A stretch of 64,000 nucleotides of DNA from Silene latifolia (Eukaryota > Streptophyta > Magnoliopsida > Caryophyllales > Caryophyllaceae): assembly GCF_048544455.1 (NCBI RefSeq), contig NC_133534.1, positions 38,998,217-39,062,216 on the forward strand, in the 5' to 3' direction. How positions within the stretch are numbered: the stretch's first letter is position 1; the number at the start of each line of letters is the position of its first letter. Below are positions 12,491-23,271 of the stretch, piece after piece. The position numbers and the translations under genes are program-made. Below the pieces are notes generated by a model that was given only the letters and a program-made list of their open reading frames with translations, was not told the DNA's origin and ran no database searches.

Positions 12491-13330
12491 GAAGAAACGT
12501 ATACTCAGTGCAATTGAGACGCAAATCTAGCGATCAATATGCCCACACAGTTACGAACGCTGTCGCGCCGCAACCCCGATTACCTTGGCCAAAGCCGAGA
12601 GCGACGGGGATACGTCGGTCGATACGCTAGAAGAAACGTATACTCAGTGCAATTGAGACGCAAATCTAGCGATCAATATGCCTACACAGTTACGAACGCT
12701 GTCGAGCCGCAACCCCGATTACCTCGGCCAAAGCCGAGAGCGACGGGGATACGTCGGTCGATACGCTAGAAGAAACGTATACTCAGTGCAATTGAGACGC
12801 AAATCTAGCGATCAATATGCCCACACAGTTACGAACGCTGTCGCGCCGCAACCCCGATTACCTTGGCCAAAGCCGAGAGCGACGGGGATACGTCGGTCGA
12901 TACGCTAGAAGAAACGTATACTCGGTGCAATTGAGACGCAAATCTAGCGATCAATATGCCTACACCGAGCTATTTAACGCGTCGAGCCGCAACCCGATTA
13001 CCTCGGCCAAAGCCGAGAGCGACGGGATACGCGGTCGATACGCTAGAAGAAACGTATACTCGGTGCAATTGAGACGCAAATCTAGCGATCAATATGCCTA
13101 CACAGCGATTTAACATATTGTCGAGCCGCAACCCGATTACCTCGGCCAAAGCCGAGAGCGACGGGATACGTCGGTCGATACGCTAGAAGAAACGTATACT
13201 CAGTGCAATTGAGACGCAAATCTAGCGATCAATATGCCTACACAGTTACGAACGCTGTCGCGCCGCAACCCCGATTACCTCGGCCAAAGCCGAGAGCGAC
13301 GGGGACACATCGGTCGACACGCTAAAGACG
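12491..13330 (+). repeat. 139-bp tandem array, six units, in the 3' untranslated part of the Tat element
   Basis: The marker GAAGAAACGT recurs at 12491, 12630, 12769, 12908, 13046 and 13186, giving a period of 138-140 bp. The first unit is preceded by 3' UTR sequence and the last decays near 13330. Units differ by only a few substitutions and one-base indels. Open frames reading across the array (repeating MPTQLRTLSRRNPDYLGQ) are by-products of a period close to a multiple of three, not evidence of a gene. Tandem arrays in 3' untranslated regions of Tat/Ogre elements are known sources of plant satellites. Confidence 0.93.
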
Positions 13331-13599
13331 TTAAACACAGTTGGGATATGCATTCAAACTGCCTCGGTCATACCGAAGGTAAAAACGAAGGCACTCAATT
13401 AATAACGCAAGAAGACAGGTGAAAGATTGTGATCAAAGCCCCGGCCAAGCCAAAGGCCAATAAGACGAACTTTATTGAAAACAACTACAAGGAGAGTACA
13501 GACGACGGCCGTCCCCATAGGGATAAGCCTAAACACAACCTACCAAGAGTTTTACAACAAAACAAGGGAAAGAAAAGCAAAAGATTACAAACATATCAT

Positions 13600-16189
13600 T
13601 TGAAGCGCCAAAAAATGGCAGGGAGGAAAGGCTCAATAGTTGGCCCCGAGCATTTGAAGCTATCCGAGATGCCGGGTGAGTCGGTGACGACCGCCCGTCT
13701 CCCTATGCCTGTTCTCGCCCTCCATCGCAGCAAGCAGCGGCGTCTTGGTGGCCGGCTCAAAAGAGGGCTCGACGTTTTCAAGTGCCTTTAGCCTCTCAGC
13801 CTCCTTCACCTTTGCATCATAGGCCGCCTTGGCCTCGCCCTATCCGAGCCGCCTTCGCCGCCTCCGCCTTCTCCGCAGCCCTGCGCGCTTCCGCAAAGAT
13901 CGCCCATCTCATCCAGAAGCTGGTCAAATTTATCCCACGGGAAGGAGCCGTCGGGGATGAGCTTTTTGATTGCCTCCCTGGTCGCCTCCTCGGCCTGGTC
14001 CCGGAATTGGGCGCACATTTTAGGGAGGAGATCATCTTGAAGCATTTCAATATCCTTCTCCTTTTGAGCAAGGGAGGCTGCGTGTCCCCGAGCGCTCCGC
14101 CTGGTTATGGAACAGATCCTTCCACTCTTCCCTCTTGGCAACCACGGCGTCATAAGCGCCCTTATACCGGTCCCGCTCCTCCATCATCTTGGCGGTGGCG
14201 GCATCAAGCATCTCAACTCGGCCCTCTCGGCCCCTAGCAGCCTTCTCGGCTTCCTCCACACGCTTCTTGGCAAAGCAAGGAGATCCAGCTTAGCCTTCCG
14301 GCTTCCCCCTTTGCAGCAGAGAGATCAAGCTTAAGCTTTGCGATCAGTGGCCCAGCTTGGGCCATGGCCTTCTCCTGCTCCATGATGTGGGAGCCGGCTA
14401 GTTGGGTCCACTTCGCCAGCCTCTTATATATTTTCACACCCTCTGCCACAAGCTCGGTGGGAGGAATCTTCTGAGCTGAGGAGTCAACGGTGACATTTCT
14501 ATCACCCGCCTTCTCAATAGCCTTCTCGGTCGCTTTCCTAATTGCCGTTCGGTGAGAACGGCGACCGCCGAAGGTGGATCTACAAAAAATTTACACAGAG
14601 CATCCACGTTAACATGCATCGACACATCAGAGAGTCGGTCATCGGGAATGTCCAACGAACCAGCTAAGTCTGAACCGCAAGTTAGATCCGTACCAGTCTG
14701 GACCCTCTTAAGCGGAGGGCCGGTTGGGGCAGTCTTCTCCTCGACAACGGTGGAAGCAGACGGTGGCACTTTTCTCTTCTTCAGAGGAGAAGGGTCCTTA
14801 GCAACGGTCACCACCCCCTCAGTGATATCGATGACCTCCAAATGATCCTTCTGGACCACTGGAGTCGAAGAGGGGGTTGGCACCGACGCCGCCGCCAATT
14901 TGACGCCGCCTTCTTTGTTCTCTTCGCACGCCTCCGAGAACCCGTGCTCGGGCCGCCTCCGGATCCAATGCCTTGTTTGCTTGTCCATCAGTTCGTTGGG
15001 AGCCAGTCTCCGATCACGCGCGTCAGCCGTAGGATGCCGTTGAACAATCTTCCCGTCCTTATCAAGCCCTAACCTCTCTAAGGTCCTCTCAGACAGATCC
15101 TGGCCAAACCGGTCTGCAAGAAATCAAACAAGAGTTACATAAAGGAAGTAAAACAAAGCTCTAAAACAGGAATACAACAGGCAAAGATGGGCCTCACACC
15201 GACCCCACTCACCCTGATTGAGGGCCGGTATGAGGCCGACGCGGCAAAGCAGCTCATTCTGAAGGATAACCGAGTCGGGGCAGCCATCCCTTCTCATCAA
15301 ACACAGACGCCCGTTTCTCCTCCGCAGTAAGAGGAACCATCGAAGCGTCCATCTTAACCTTACCCCGGGAAATACATTTCTCATATTCTTCCCGGTTCTC
15401 ACACCGCAAGTAAACAGGGCTCTGGAAGGACCGAGGCAATGGGTAGTCCTCCGACACTTGGACGTACACCCATCGTCGTTGCCAGTCCTTACAAGAAGTA
15501 AGCTTGGACACGGAGACGAAGCCTGGCTCCGTCTGCACGCTGTACCACCCCACTTTACCGGTGATTGACGGTCGTAGATGATGAAGGCGGCGGAATAAGT
15601 TAACTGTCGGGATCTCCCCCCTAAAGAGACAGAGCCACACAAAGCCGACTATCGTCCTCATGGCCAACGGATGCAGTTGGGCCACAGCGACGTTCATAGC
15701 TTTGATGATAGCCATGACGTATTCATTCAAAGGAAACCGGAGCCCATACTCCAGGTGCCTGATATACACGCCGATGTGACCCGGGGGAGGGCAACAGACC
15801 GCCTGACCCTCCTCAGGGATAACGATCTTGTACCCCTCACCGAAGGAGAAATGGCCTCCGAAAAGAGTCCCACCGGAACAGCTGGCGAATTTATTAGTCC
15901 AGACACGGTCAAGACCAGTCGTGCAGGCCTCGCCATGATCCGGGATAGACGGCCTCTCACCATCAGAAGGAGTCCTCTCACCATCAGAAAGAGTCCTCTC
16001 ATCATCATCAACATCATCATCCTCATCCTCATCCTCCCACTCCTCCAAAATTGGTGGATCAACCACGGGAGAAGGAGACCTGGGACCCCCAAACCTTATC
16101 GGGATGGCATCTAGTATCCCCTCCCCATCAAGACGCGACGGGGAACCCCCCGGCGCAGAAGTGCCAGTCCCAGCGTCAGCAGAAGACAT
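13600..16189 (-). pseudogene. Antisense gene of the Tat element, putative gypsy-type transposon protein family
   Basis: Antisense to gag-pol, between integrase and the 3' LTR. The best frame (16189-15254, 311 codons) starts MSSADAGTGTSAPGG, has an acidic run (EDEDEDDDVDDDE) near residues 52-64, then a conserved part (HIGVYIRHLEYGLRFPLNEY, VGFVWLCLFRG). This resembles the family annotated in Pfam as putative gypsy type transposon (Transposase_28). Frames at 14988-14434 and 14259-13806 add low-complexity and coiled-coil-like sequence and probably belong to the same gene. Extra antisense ORFs are known in plant Ty3/gypsy Tat elements. The function is unknown. Across the whole region it is interrupted. 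Confidence 0.7.
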
Positions 16190-16368
16190 GATAGCAATGA
16201 TTATTTAACAAAATAAGAAGTGAGGAAATTTGTTTGTTTACCTTGAAGAAAAACACTCGCCGGAGTAACAACTCTGAAAATTAGAAGACAAAGAAGCCCT
16301 TGAAAGTTTAGAGAGAAGAAAATTTTGGAGAGAATGAAATTGGTGGCCAATTTCACGGAATAACTGCC

Positions 16369-16378
16369 CTATTTATAG
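16369..16378 (-). promoter_or_regulatory. TATA-like box ahead of the antisense ORF
   Basis: The minus strand reads CTATAAATAG about 180 bases upstream of the antisense ATG at 16189. Position and match suggest that the antisense ORF has its own promoter inside the element. This is inference from sequence only. Confidence 0.5.
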
Positions 16379-16866
16379 GGAAAAGCCCATGAAGAAGGAC
16401 CAATAAGAGAAATGACCCATGAAGCGCCAATCGGCAATCAAAGAAAAAGACACGTGTCAGACATGCAACCATGGAATGTCAATCGTTGCAACAGTTGAAC
16501 GTCAATCAATGCAACAGTGACCAAGCGTCTTCAACACGCCCATTCACATCTCTTCACCTATTCATCTTCCTCAACAAATTCCTAGGTATCTGCTCTCCGC
16601 CGGCCACATGATCAACCAAGCTACATAGCACCGGCCGGGGGCAATCAAAAACAACCGGCACTCTCAACCCTGGTCTCGGCCAGCGTCACTTTCTCTTCCA
16701 CATCGGATGTCCTTTACACATCCATGCGGAGGGGGGATATATATGGTACGGCCTAAAAAGAACCAGGCCGAGGTAGAAGAAGCCGATGCGGAACATTTTT
16801 CACAAATTACTTGCGCAGAATATACGCTCAACATACATCGAAGCCCATACCACGGCATAGACTACG

Positions 16867-16878
16867 CTGGGGGCAAAT
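16867..16878 (+). other. Polypurine tract of the Tat element
   Basis: A G-rich purine run interrupted by single pyrimidines (GCTGGGGGCAAAT) ends at the base before the 3' LTR. This is the plus-strand priming site position expected for an LTR element. Confidence 0.65.
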
Positions 16879-17463
16879 TGATGGGGCATATTCTGCACCG
16901 CTGACCAAGTCAACACATTGAGCAAGGTCAAGGATATCCACAGCAAAGTAAACGACTTAGACAGCCTAGCCGATGCAACCCATCGGCCTGTCACCTGGGT
17001 CTCGGCCTGGCAACTAGCCAGCCGGGTCACATATCCGCGTACTCATATCCAAGACCCTCGGCCGGCCTGCCATTGGTCCATCGGCCGAGGGTAGAACGGT
17101 CTTTCCACCTGCTAGCCACTTGGCCACTTGGCCACTACGTGACAAAGGGTGAAAGTCTATAAATACTCCTTAACCTTCATTGAGGAAAGGATCCATAAAT
17201 TAACCTAAGAATCACTATTCATCTGGTAATATCTTCCTTATCTCTCTACAATACATCCTTAGCCAAGTAACAACAACTTACCCCTCTAAGTTTACTGACT
17301 TGAGCGTCGGAGTGAGTACGCTTGGCATAAAGCCAAGCCCTCAGTTCGTTCATTGTTGCAGAAGAGGCCGAGAGGAACGATAGAGACGAGGGATCCAACT
17401 CAAGACATCATTCTACAAGCCACGGGTGGTAACAATACTTGCTCTGGAATTACACCCGGAACA
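16879..17463 (+). repeat. 3' LTR of the Tat-lineage element
   Basis: 585 bp, nearly identical to the 5' LTR; the length difference is an 8-bp tandem repetition near 17115. It is followed by the GTTTT target duplication. Confidence 0.92.
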
Positions 17464-17504
17464 GTTTTTGATTGGGAAGTGACGGCAAATCCCTATATCA
17501 CGTA

Positions 17505-18329
17505 TCTGGTATTATTGGCATCCCGTACTCCGGTTGAATTACCCGACCGGTGGAGGGCTGCGCAACTCCAGAATTGTGGACGGTATCGTCCTGGTAGAAT
17601 TCGGTTTCGTCAGTCACGAATACCTCTTGTTGTTTTGACATCTTCTTAGCTTTTTGGGTGGTTTTTGTTTCTTTTTTTTTTCTTTTTTTTTTTTTGGGAA
17701 TGAATGTGACTAGCTTCTAGTATCTTTCCCCACAGACAGTGCCAATTGTTCCGGGTGTAATTCCAGAGCAGTTATTTGTTACCACCCGTGCTTGTAGAAT
17801 GTCGTCCTTGATTGAATCCTCCTTTCGGTCTCCTGAAACAGTGAACAAACTGAGGGCTCGGCTTTGGACCGAGCGAACTCACTCCGACGCTCAAGTCAGT
17901 AAACTTAGAAAGATAAGTTGTTGTTACTTGGCGAAGTATATATTGTAGAGAGATAAGGAAGATAATACCAGATGAATAGTGATTCTTAGGTTAAATTGTG
18001 GATCTCCTCCTCAATGAGAGTTGAGGAGTATTTATAGACTTTCACCTTTTGTCACGTAGTGGCCAAGTGGCTAGCGGGTGGAAAGACTGATCTACCCTCG
18101 GCCGAGGGACCCATGGCAGGCCGGCGGGCCCTATTGACTCGCCGCCGAGGGGTCTTGGATATGAGTTCGCGGATGTGTGCCCCGGCTGGCTAGTTGCCCC
18201 AGCCGGGACCCAAGAGACAGGCCGACAGGCTGCGTCGGTTAGGCTGTCTAAGCCGTTGACTTGCTGTGGATATCTTTGACCTTGCTCAATATGTTGACTT
18301 GGTCAGCGGGTGTAGAATATGCCCCATCA
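17505..18329 (-). mobile_element. Inverted, truncated older copy of the same Tat family (5' LTR, leader, gag start)
   Basis: On the minus strand an LTR runs from 18329 (TGATGGGG) to 17747 (CCGGAACA). A TGGCACTGTCTGTGGGG primer site (17744-17728), a leader and the first part of gag follow, fading near 17505. Compared with the LTRs of the 5972-17463 element it is visibly more divergent, by eye above 10%, so it is an older insertion. Poly-T near 17670-17694 lies in its leader. The rest of the element is missing; it is a fragment. Confidence 0.85.
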
Positions 18330-18966
18330 ATTCCTACGATCGATTATGACCCCTTTGATGGATACTCAAAGCATGAGAGTAAGAGCACAAAATGCAAGGT
18401 ATAGGTGTAAAAACCGTCTCTAAACGGGTCAAAATGCATGGCAAAGAAGGGGAAAACGCTACCATGCATGTAATTTAGTTTGTCTTTTGTCTCAGAGAAC
18501 TTCAGTTCCTTGAGAGACCGTTCTAATGTTTTGCATCGAGTTTCTACAGGGTAAAGATGAGAACTTTCATGATTACATGCATAGATGGAAAGATTGGATT
18601 CCTTCTCATAACTGTGAATGCATACTCCCAGAACTCAGTGTGTGCCTTACCATCATAAGAGGTATGAACAAAGAAACTGAAGCATAGATTGACTCCATAT
18701 GTAAGGGAGAGTTTGGTGGTAAAAATACTAAAGATGTCATTTGTTTCTTTAAATGGCTTGCTCTTAAATGCATTAAACCCACTTTTTCGCTGCAGACGGA
18801 CATGGGTGAACGTGTGGGTGAGACCATAGAACCTATTTGCAAGGAAACAAATGATATTGACGGAAGCATAGAGGAGGAGACCATATACTCAGTTGATAAC
18901 TCCTTCTTTGCGGTTAATTTAGATCCCCTCTACGACAAATTAAATTTACAAAAATTTATAACTTGA
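18330..18966 (+). mobile_element. Ty3/gypsy gag relic (Athila/Tat-like), broken
   Basis: A conceptual reading shows the conserved Gag pattern of Athila/Tat-type elements: ENFHDYMHRWKDWIPSHNC near 18572-18630, then an IIRGMNKETEA-type helix near 18650-18690 and KGEFGGKNTKD near 18702-18735. The region is interrupted and lacks a pol. It is probably the downstream part of the same old element as 4607-5971, now split by two Tat-family insertions. Assignment to lineage is tentative. Confidence 0.55.
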
Positions 18967-19187
18967 GGCTGTTATGGAGTTAATTATCTTTGTAAGATCT
19001 AATCAATCCAACAAAAAAATCATGTTTTTTGACGAAAAAATAACATTGATGTTTTTCGACCAAAAAAAATGTGCTATAAATATTAGGTATTTAGGTAAAA
19101 AGAAAATTCATGTGCTTTTTGCAGATGATCTATATATTAAAAATGCATCCCGACAAAAAAAAATCTCTTTCTTCGGATATAAAATAA
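18967..19187. other. AT-rich spacer, nothing recognised
   Basis: A-rich sequence with several A runs. There is a short open frame without similarity that I recognise. No repeat boundary was found. Confidence 0.4.
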
Positions 19188-20008
19188 GGGTGGTGCTCAT
19201 TCATGGACGGATTTTACTCTTTTATGGACGGAAATGACAATTTTACCCCTTTTATTTCAACTCTCAAAATTTCAATTTTCTCTCCCTATATTCAATTGTC
19301 CTCTTGAATTCCGTACTCGCCTCTAACCCCAATCACCCCCGCGTTACTTGTTACAACTCTTCGAGTTATGTACTGTATCACTCATTTCATTCAATTTGAG
19401 ATTACCTTTCGTTTGTATAAATGATAAATTTATCCTATAAATGATACGCTATTGCATAATATCGTACGATATTGACATTCCGATTTTATACTTTAATTGG
19501 TAATAAATGAATCCATGAAGTGAGTTGAGGTGACGAATTTTCCAGTTGTTATGAAATTCCTTGCTTTCTTTGATCTTATGAGGGATCGTAGCGATGGCAT
19601 GATGGGAATTCCATGGCTTAAAGCTGGATCAAAGTCTGCAAGCCATTGGCAGTGTGTTCATGAGTACTAGTAAATACAATTTTTTCGAGTATATAATTCG
19701 ATATACCAGTAAAAACGCTTCATTATCTAGTTACAGGTTTAAACAACCCTAATTTAATTAGTGTAAATAAATTGCTTAATTTGATATAATATAATTAATA
19801 AAATTAAGAATTAAAACTATTAGTTGATCGATACGAGAATTAGTATCCATAATAATTGTGTAAATTGACGGATTGGATTAATTTTGTAGATTTGATTAAT
19901 TTTATGAGGGAGAGAATTAGAGAGAATTAGGCAAAGGGCATACTATGGAAACATAATGAAAAAAAAGTCCAGGAAAGAGTAAAACCCGTCCATGAATGAG
20001 CAACTACG
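19188..20008. mobile_element. Non-autonomous DNA transposon with ~40-bp terminal inverted repeats, possible 8-bp TSD
   Basis: The left end (GTGCTCATTCATGGACGGAT..., 19193-19231) and the reverse complement of the right end (TTGCTCATTCATGGACGGGT..., 20003-19965) match over about 38 bases with a few mismatches. TAAAATAA occurs immediately outside both ends (19180-19187 and 20009-20016), which would fit an 8-bp target duplication of hAT type, although the motif is AT-rich and could be chance. The interior of about 740 bp has no coding capacity. Superfamily is uncertain (hAT or MULE). Confidence 0.7.
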
Positions 20009-20198
20009 TAAAATAAATATAAACTACTTATATTAGCTTAAGACGGATAAAATAATTAGCAAATCTCTCTTACTTAACCCGTCGCAAGGTTGCGATATAT
20101 ATACACGTCACAAATAAGAATTTGCACGTAAAATAATAACTAAAACGGATGAAGTCTTACCGTTTTACTTTTTAATAACCCGTGGTAAGAAGACATTA

Positions 20199-21178
20199 GA
20201 CCATTCCCAAACAGTGGTCGCGTTAACTAGGTCGCGACCCGATTTTACTCTTAATCTCACCTTATTAACCTTAACCTATTTTCACCCTCCCAAACAAAAG
20301 GTCGCGACCTAGGTCATCAATCCAATCATTATCCACTTTACAACATTCTCAATCATTTTCCACATTCTCTACCTCACTTTTCTCTCTCTTACTTTTACAA
20401 TTATTTTCCCTACATTTTATAAATATACTCCGTAGTTATTTTTCTATTATTGTAAATATCTTAATAAAAAAAACTACCCCAATATTTTACGACTATATTA
20501 ATCTTATGGTATATTTTACGGAAAAAATACTCCCTCTTATTCACTATATTCTTCCCCTTTCCTTTTTGCACAAGGAATAAGAAACCGATTTTGGACCACA
20601 CAAAACACACTACCCCACATGTAATTTAATTTGGACCACACAAATCAACCCAAAAAAGGAAATAGAGAAGAAAACCCGAATAATCCGAATAAGAAAATAG
20701 GGAAGAAAATGGTGAATAGGAGGGAGTATTAAATAACAACGCTATAATTTTGAAAAGTGATTAGACGATTTCATTAACAATTAAAAAAAATTATTGAAAA
20801 ACATGATTCGACATATAAAATACCGCATACATTTTTTAAAAAAACATTAAATACTACAAAATGATAAAATGCATTAAAAGCAAATTCTAGTTACGAAAGT
20901 TTTCCCAAATTCTAGTTACGAAAGTAGAGTAGAGTAGAGTAATGTAGAGTAGTTTTTTTATTGTTTTATAATTGTTCAACTAATAAGAAATTGACACATA
21001 GAAGGTCAATAAGACCACCACTATTGACCAACCTTGGCCACAAATTGACCATTTCTTGTTTTTGGTCACAAATTAACCACCTTTGGTCATACATTAACAA
21101 AGCTAATTACTTGATTAACCATGACCAAGCAAGGTCATGACCATGCAATTGACCTTGTTTAGTTGTTTGGGGATGGTC
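20199..21178. mobile_element. Tourist-like (PIF/Harbinger) MITE-type element with TTA target duplication
   Basis: Ends are GACCATTCCCAAACA (20199) and, inverted, GACCATCCCCAAACA (21178), one mismatch in 15. TTA lies directly outside both (20196-20198 and 21179-21181), the usual PIF/Harbinger target. Subterminal zones are rich in short GGTCA/TGACC and GGTCGCGACC motifs in both orientations. The interior contains a nested Stowaway element (20530-20726) and a GAGTA microrepeat near 20923-20950. It has no transposase, so it is non-autonomous. Confidence 0.82.
20530..20726. mobile_element. Stowaway MITE nested inside the Tourist-like element
   Basis: 197 bp. It starts CTCCCTCTTATTCAC and ends GTGAATAGGAGGGAG, a near-perfect inversion, with TA on each side (20528-20529 and 20727-20728). 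This is the classic Stowaway (Tc1/mariner) signature. It must be younger than the element it interrupts. Confidence 0.88.
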
Positions 21179-21511
21179 TTAGAAAGGCAAGGAAAAAATG
21201 AAGAATATTCGAAATTACACGTGGGGTGAAAACATCAAAAAGTGAGATTAAAAAAAGGTGGAGGAGATACATCACCTAATTCAAGGCACGAGCTTAGAAA
21301 ATGTTGTGACATTGCAAATAAGAAACGCCAAAATCGTTACACCCTTCACTAATTTTCCTATTCCTACACTTTCGCTATATTTTTGTGTTTCTTGTCAAAC
21401 ACCCAAATTACTTCCATTCATTTAATTCAATTCAAAAACAACAATTTAAACTAATATTACATTTTAAAGATTCAATTGAGGTGTAAACTATTAGATTGTC
21501 AAGTTGTTGCC

Positions 21512-23231
21512 ATGGATGAAGAGTACGATGTAATTGTCCTTGGGACTGGCCTTAAAGAATGCATTATTAGTGGCCTTCTTTCCGTTGACGGTCTCAAAGT
21601 AATGTTTTTCTCGTTAAATCTTGATTTCATACGATGGTTCATATATGTTGATCACGAAAATATATTTGGTTTGATGGCATGCCATTTGGTCATGTTGACG
21701 GTCTGAAAGTAATGCGTCCCTCATAAATCTTGATTTCATACGATGGTTCATATATGTTGATCACGAAAATATATTTGGTTTGATCGCATGTCAATATGTT
21801 ATGGGGTCATGCTTTCTACGTAGTTTAAATGGTAACTATTTTATGAAATGGATATTATTGTTTATTATCAATATTTTTTTGTTTGTTAAAAAGAATAAAA
21901 GATATTGACGTTTTAAGCGATCCCAAATGATATTTGACGTTTTAGTTCATGAACCACGCCATTGTACAGGTATTGCACATGGACAGGAATGACTATTATG
22001 GAGGAGCCTCTACTTCTCTTAATCTTAATCAGGTGCCCTTATCATTTTCCTTTATGTGACGAAACGACTTATTATTAGTTACTTAATGACTTATGCTTGT
22101 TTTTCTGTGCTTGTATGTATAGCTTTGGAAGCGCTTTAGGGGCGACGAACAGCCTCCAGAAAGCTTGGGTCTCAGCAAGGAGTATAATGTTGATATGATA
22201 CCCAAGGTACCAACATCTGTACAACATGAAATACTGAAATGTGGTGCAGTGACATATTTGCCTGATCTTTTTCTCTCATTGCCTCCATTCTCAACACTTA
22301 ACTTATTAACTATGTGCGCGCTTCTTTGATTGTGGAGTAATAGTTGATCGATGTAATTCTAGACGTAAATTGAGGCGAAATGTTTTGAGAAATTGGACGA
22401 ATATTGTTATTTTGAATTGGATCCAACCCTCGTTCCCTCCGTGTTTTGAACACATGGCTACTCACTTACCTTGTCATAGCCTATAGGCGTAAATTGAGGC
22501 ACAGGAGTAATGTTGTCAGCTCGAACCAGCAATCACCAAAAAACTGTCTGTTTGCAGCTTTTTCTAACAGTATTTAGCTATTCTTCGCAGTTCATGATGG
22601 CCAACGAAGTATTAGTTCGTATTCTCATCCATACAGATGTGACTAAGTATCTAAATTTCAAGGCTGTTGACGGTAGTTTTGTTTACAACAAGGGCAAGGT
22701 GAACTTTCATACATCAATCTCCTAGAGCAATTGATATATAATTTTTCCAACCAAAATTCTTTCTTCTGTGACTATAAGTTGTTCAACTTGGTATCGAATT
22801 GTGTTTCAGATCTACAAGGTGCCTGCTACGGATGTTGAAGCCTTAAAATCTCCATTGATGGGACTTTTTGAAAAAAGAAGAGCTCGAAAATTCTTCATTT
22901 ACGTACAAGATTACGAAGATAATGACCCAAAATCTCACGAAGGCCTGGATTTGAACAAAATTACTGCTAGAGATCTTATCAAGTAGATTTTCATCCTTGT
23001 TTCAAAATCTATTTCCTACCCTGATGTATGATTATGCTCACTGAATCATGGATAAACTCTGAACTTTTGTTCTCTTTGCGTCTAGGAAATACGGGCTAGA
23101 GGATGATACGATTGATTTCATTGGTCATGCCTTGGCCCTTTATCTGGATGACAGTTACTTGGATCAACCAGCTTTGGATTTTGTTAAGAGAATGAAGGTG
23201 AATTTTGATCCCCCTTTTCTCCAATGATCAC

Positions 23232-23271
<40 letters not shown>

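Larger units (their letters stand above)
5972..17463 (+). mobile_element. Ty3/gypsy Tat-lineage LTR retrotransposon (Retand-like), complete with both LTRs
   Basis: The element is 11,492 bp long. LTRs (5972-6548 and 16879-17463) start TGATGGGG and end CCGGAACA, flanked by the 5-bp duplication GTTTT (5967-5971 and 17464-17468). Order: LTR, primer site, gag, protease, an extra archaic RNase H-like segment, RT, RNase H, archaic RNase H, integrase, a 139-bp tandem array, antisense frames, polypurine tract, LTR. The archaic RNase H marks the Tat lineage. By hand the LTRs differ by about six substitutions plus one 8-bp tandem difference over 577 bp, about 1%; with commonly used plant rates this suggests under one million years. 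Coding frames are interrupted roughly six to ten times in total, so this copy is broken. Confidence 0.92.

Noticed and set aside
12539-13422. Repeat protein encoded by the 139-bp array
   Set aside because: The frames arise from a near-multiple-of-three period, change between units and lie in an untranslated part of a retrotransposon.
15671-16114. Plus-strand ORF in the Tat antisense region
   Set aside because: Shadow of the antisense frame, which has the recognisable family pattern.
18974-19237. 87-codon ORF near 19.0 kb
   Set aside because: A/T-rich, no domain, and runs into the TIR of the 19188-20008 element.
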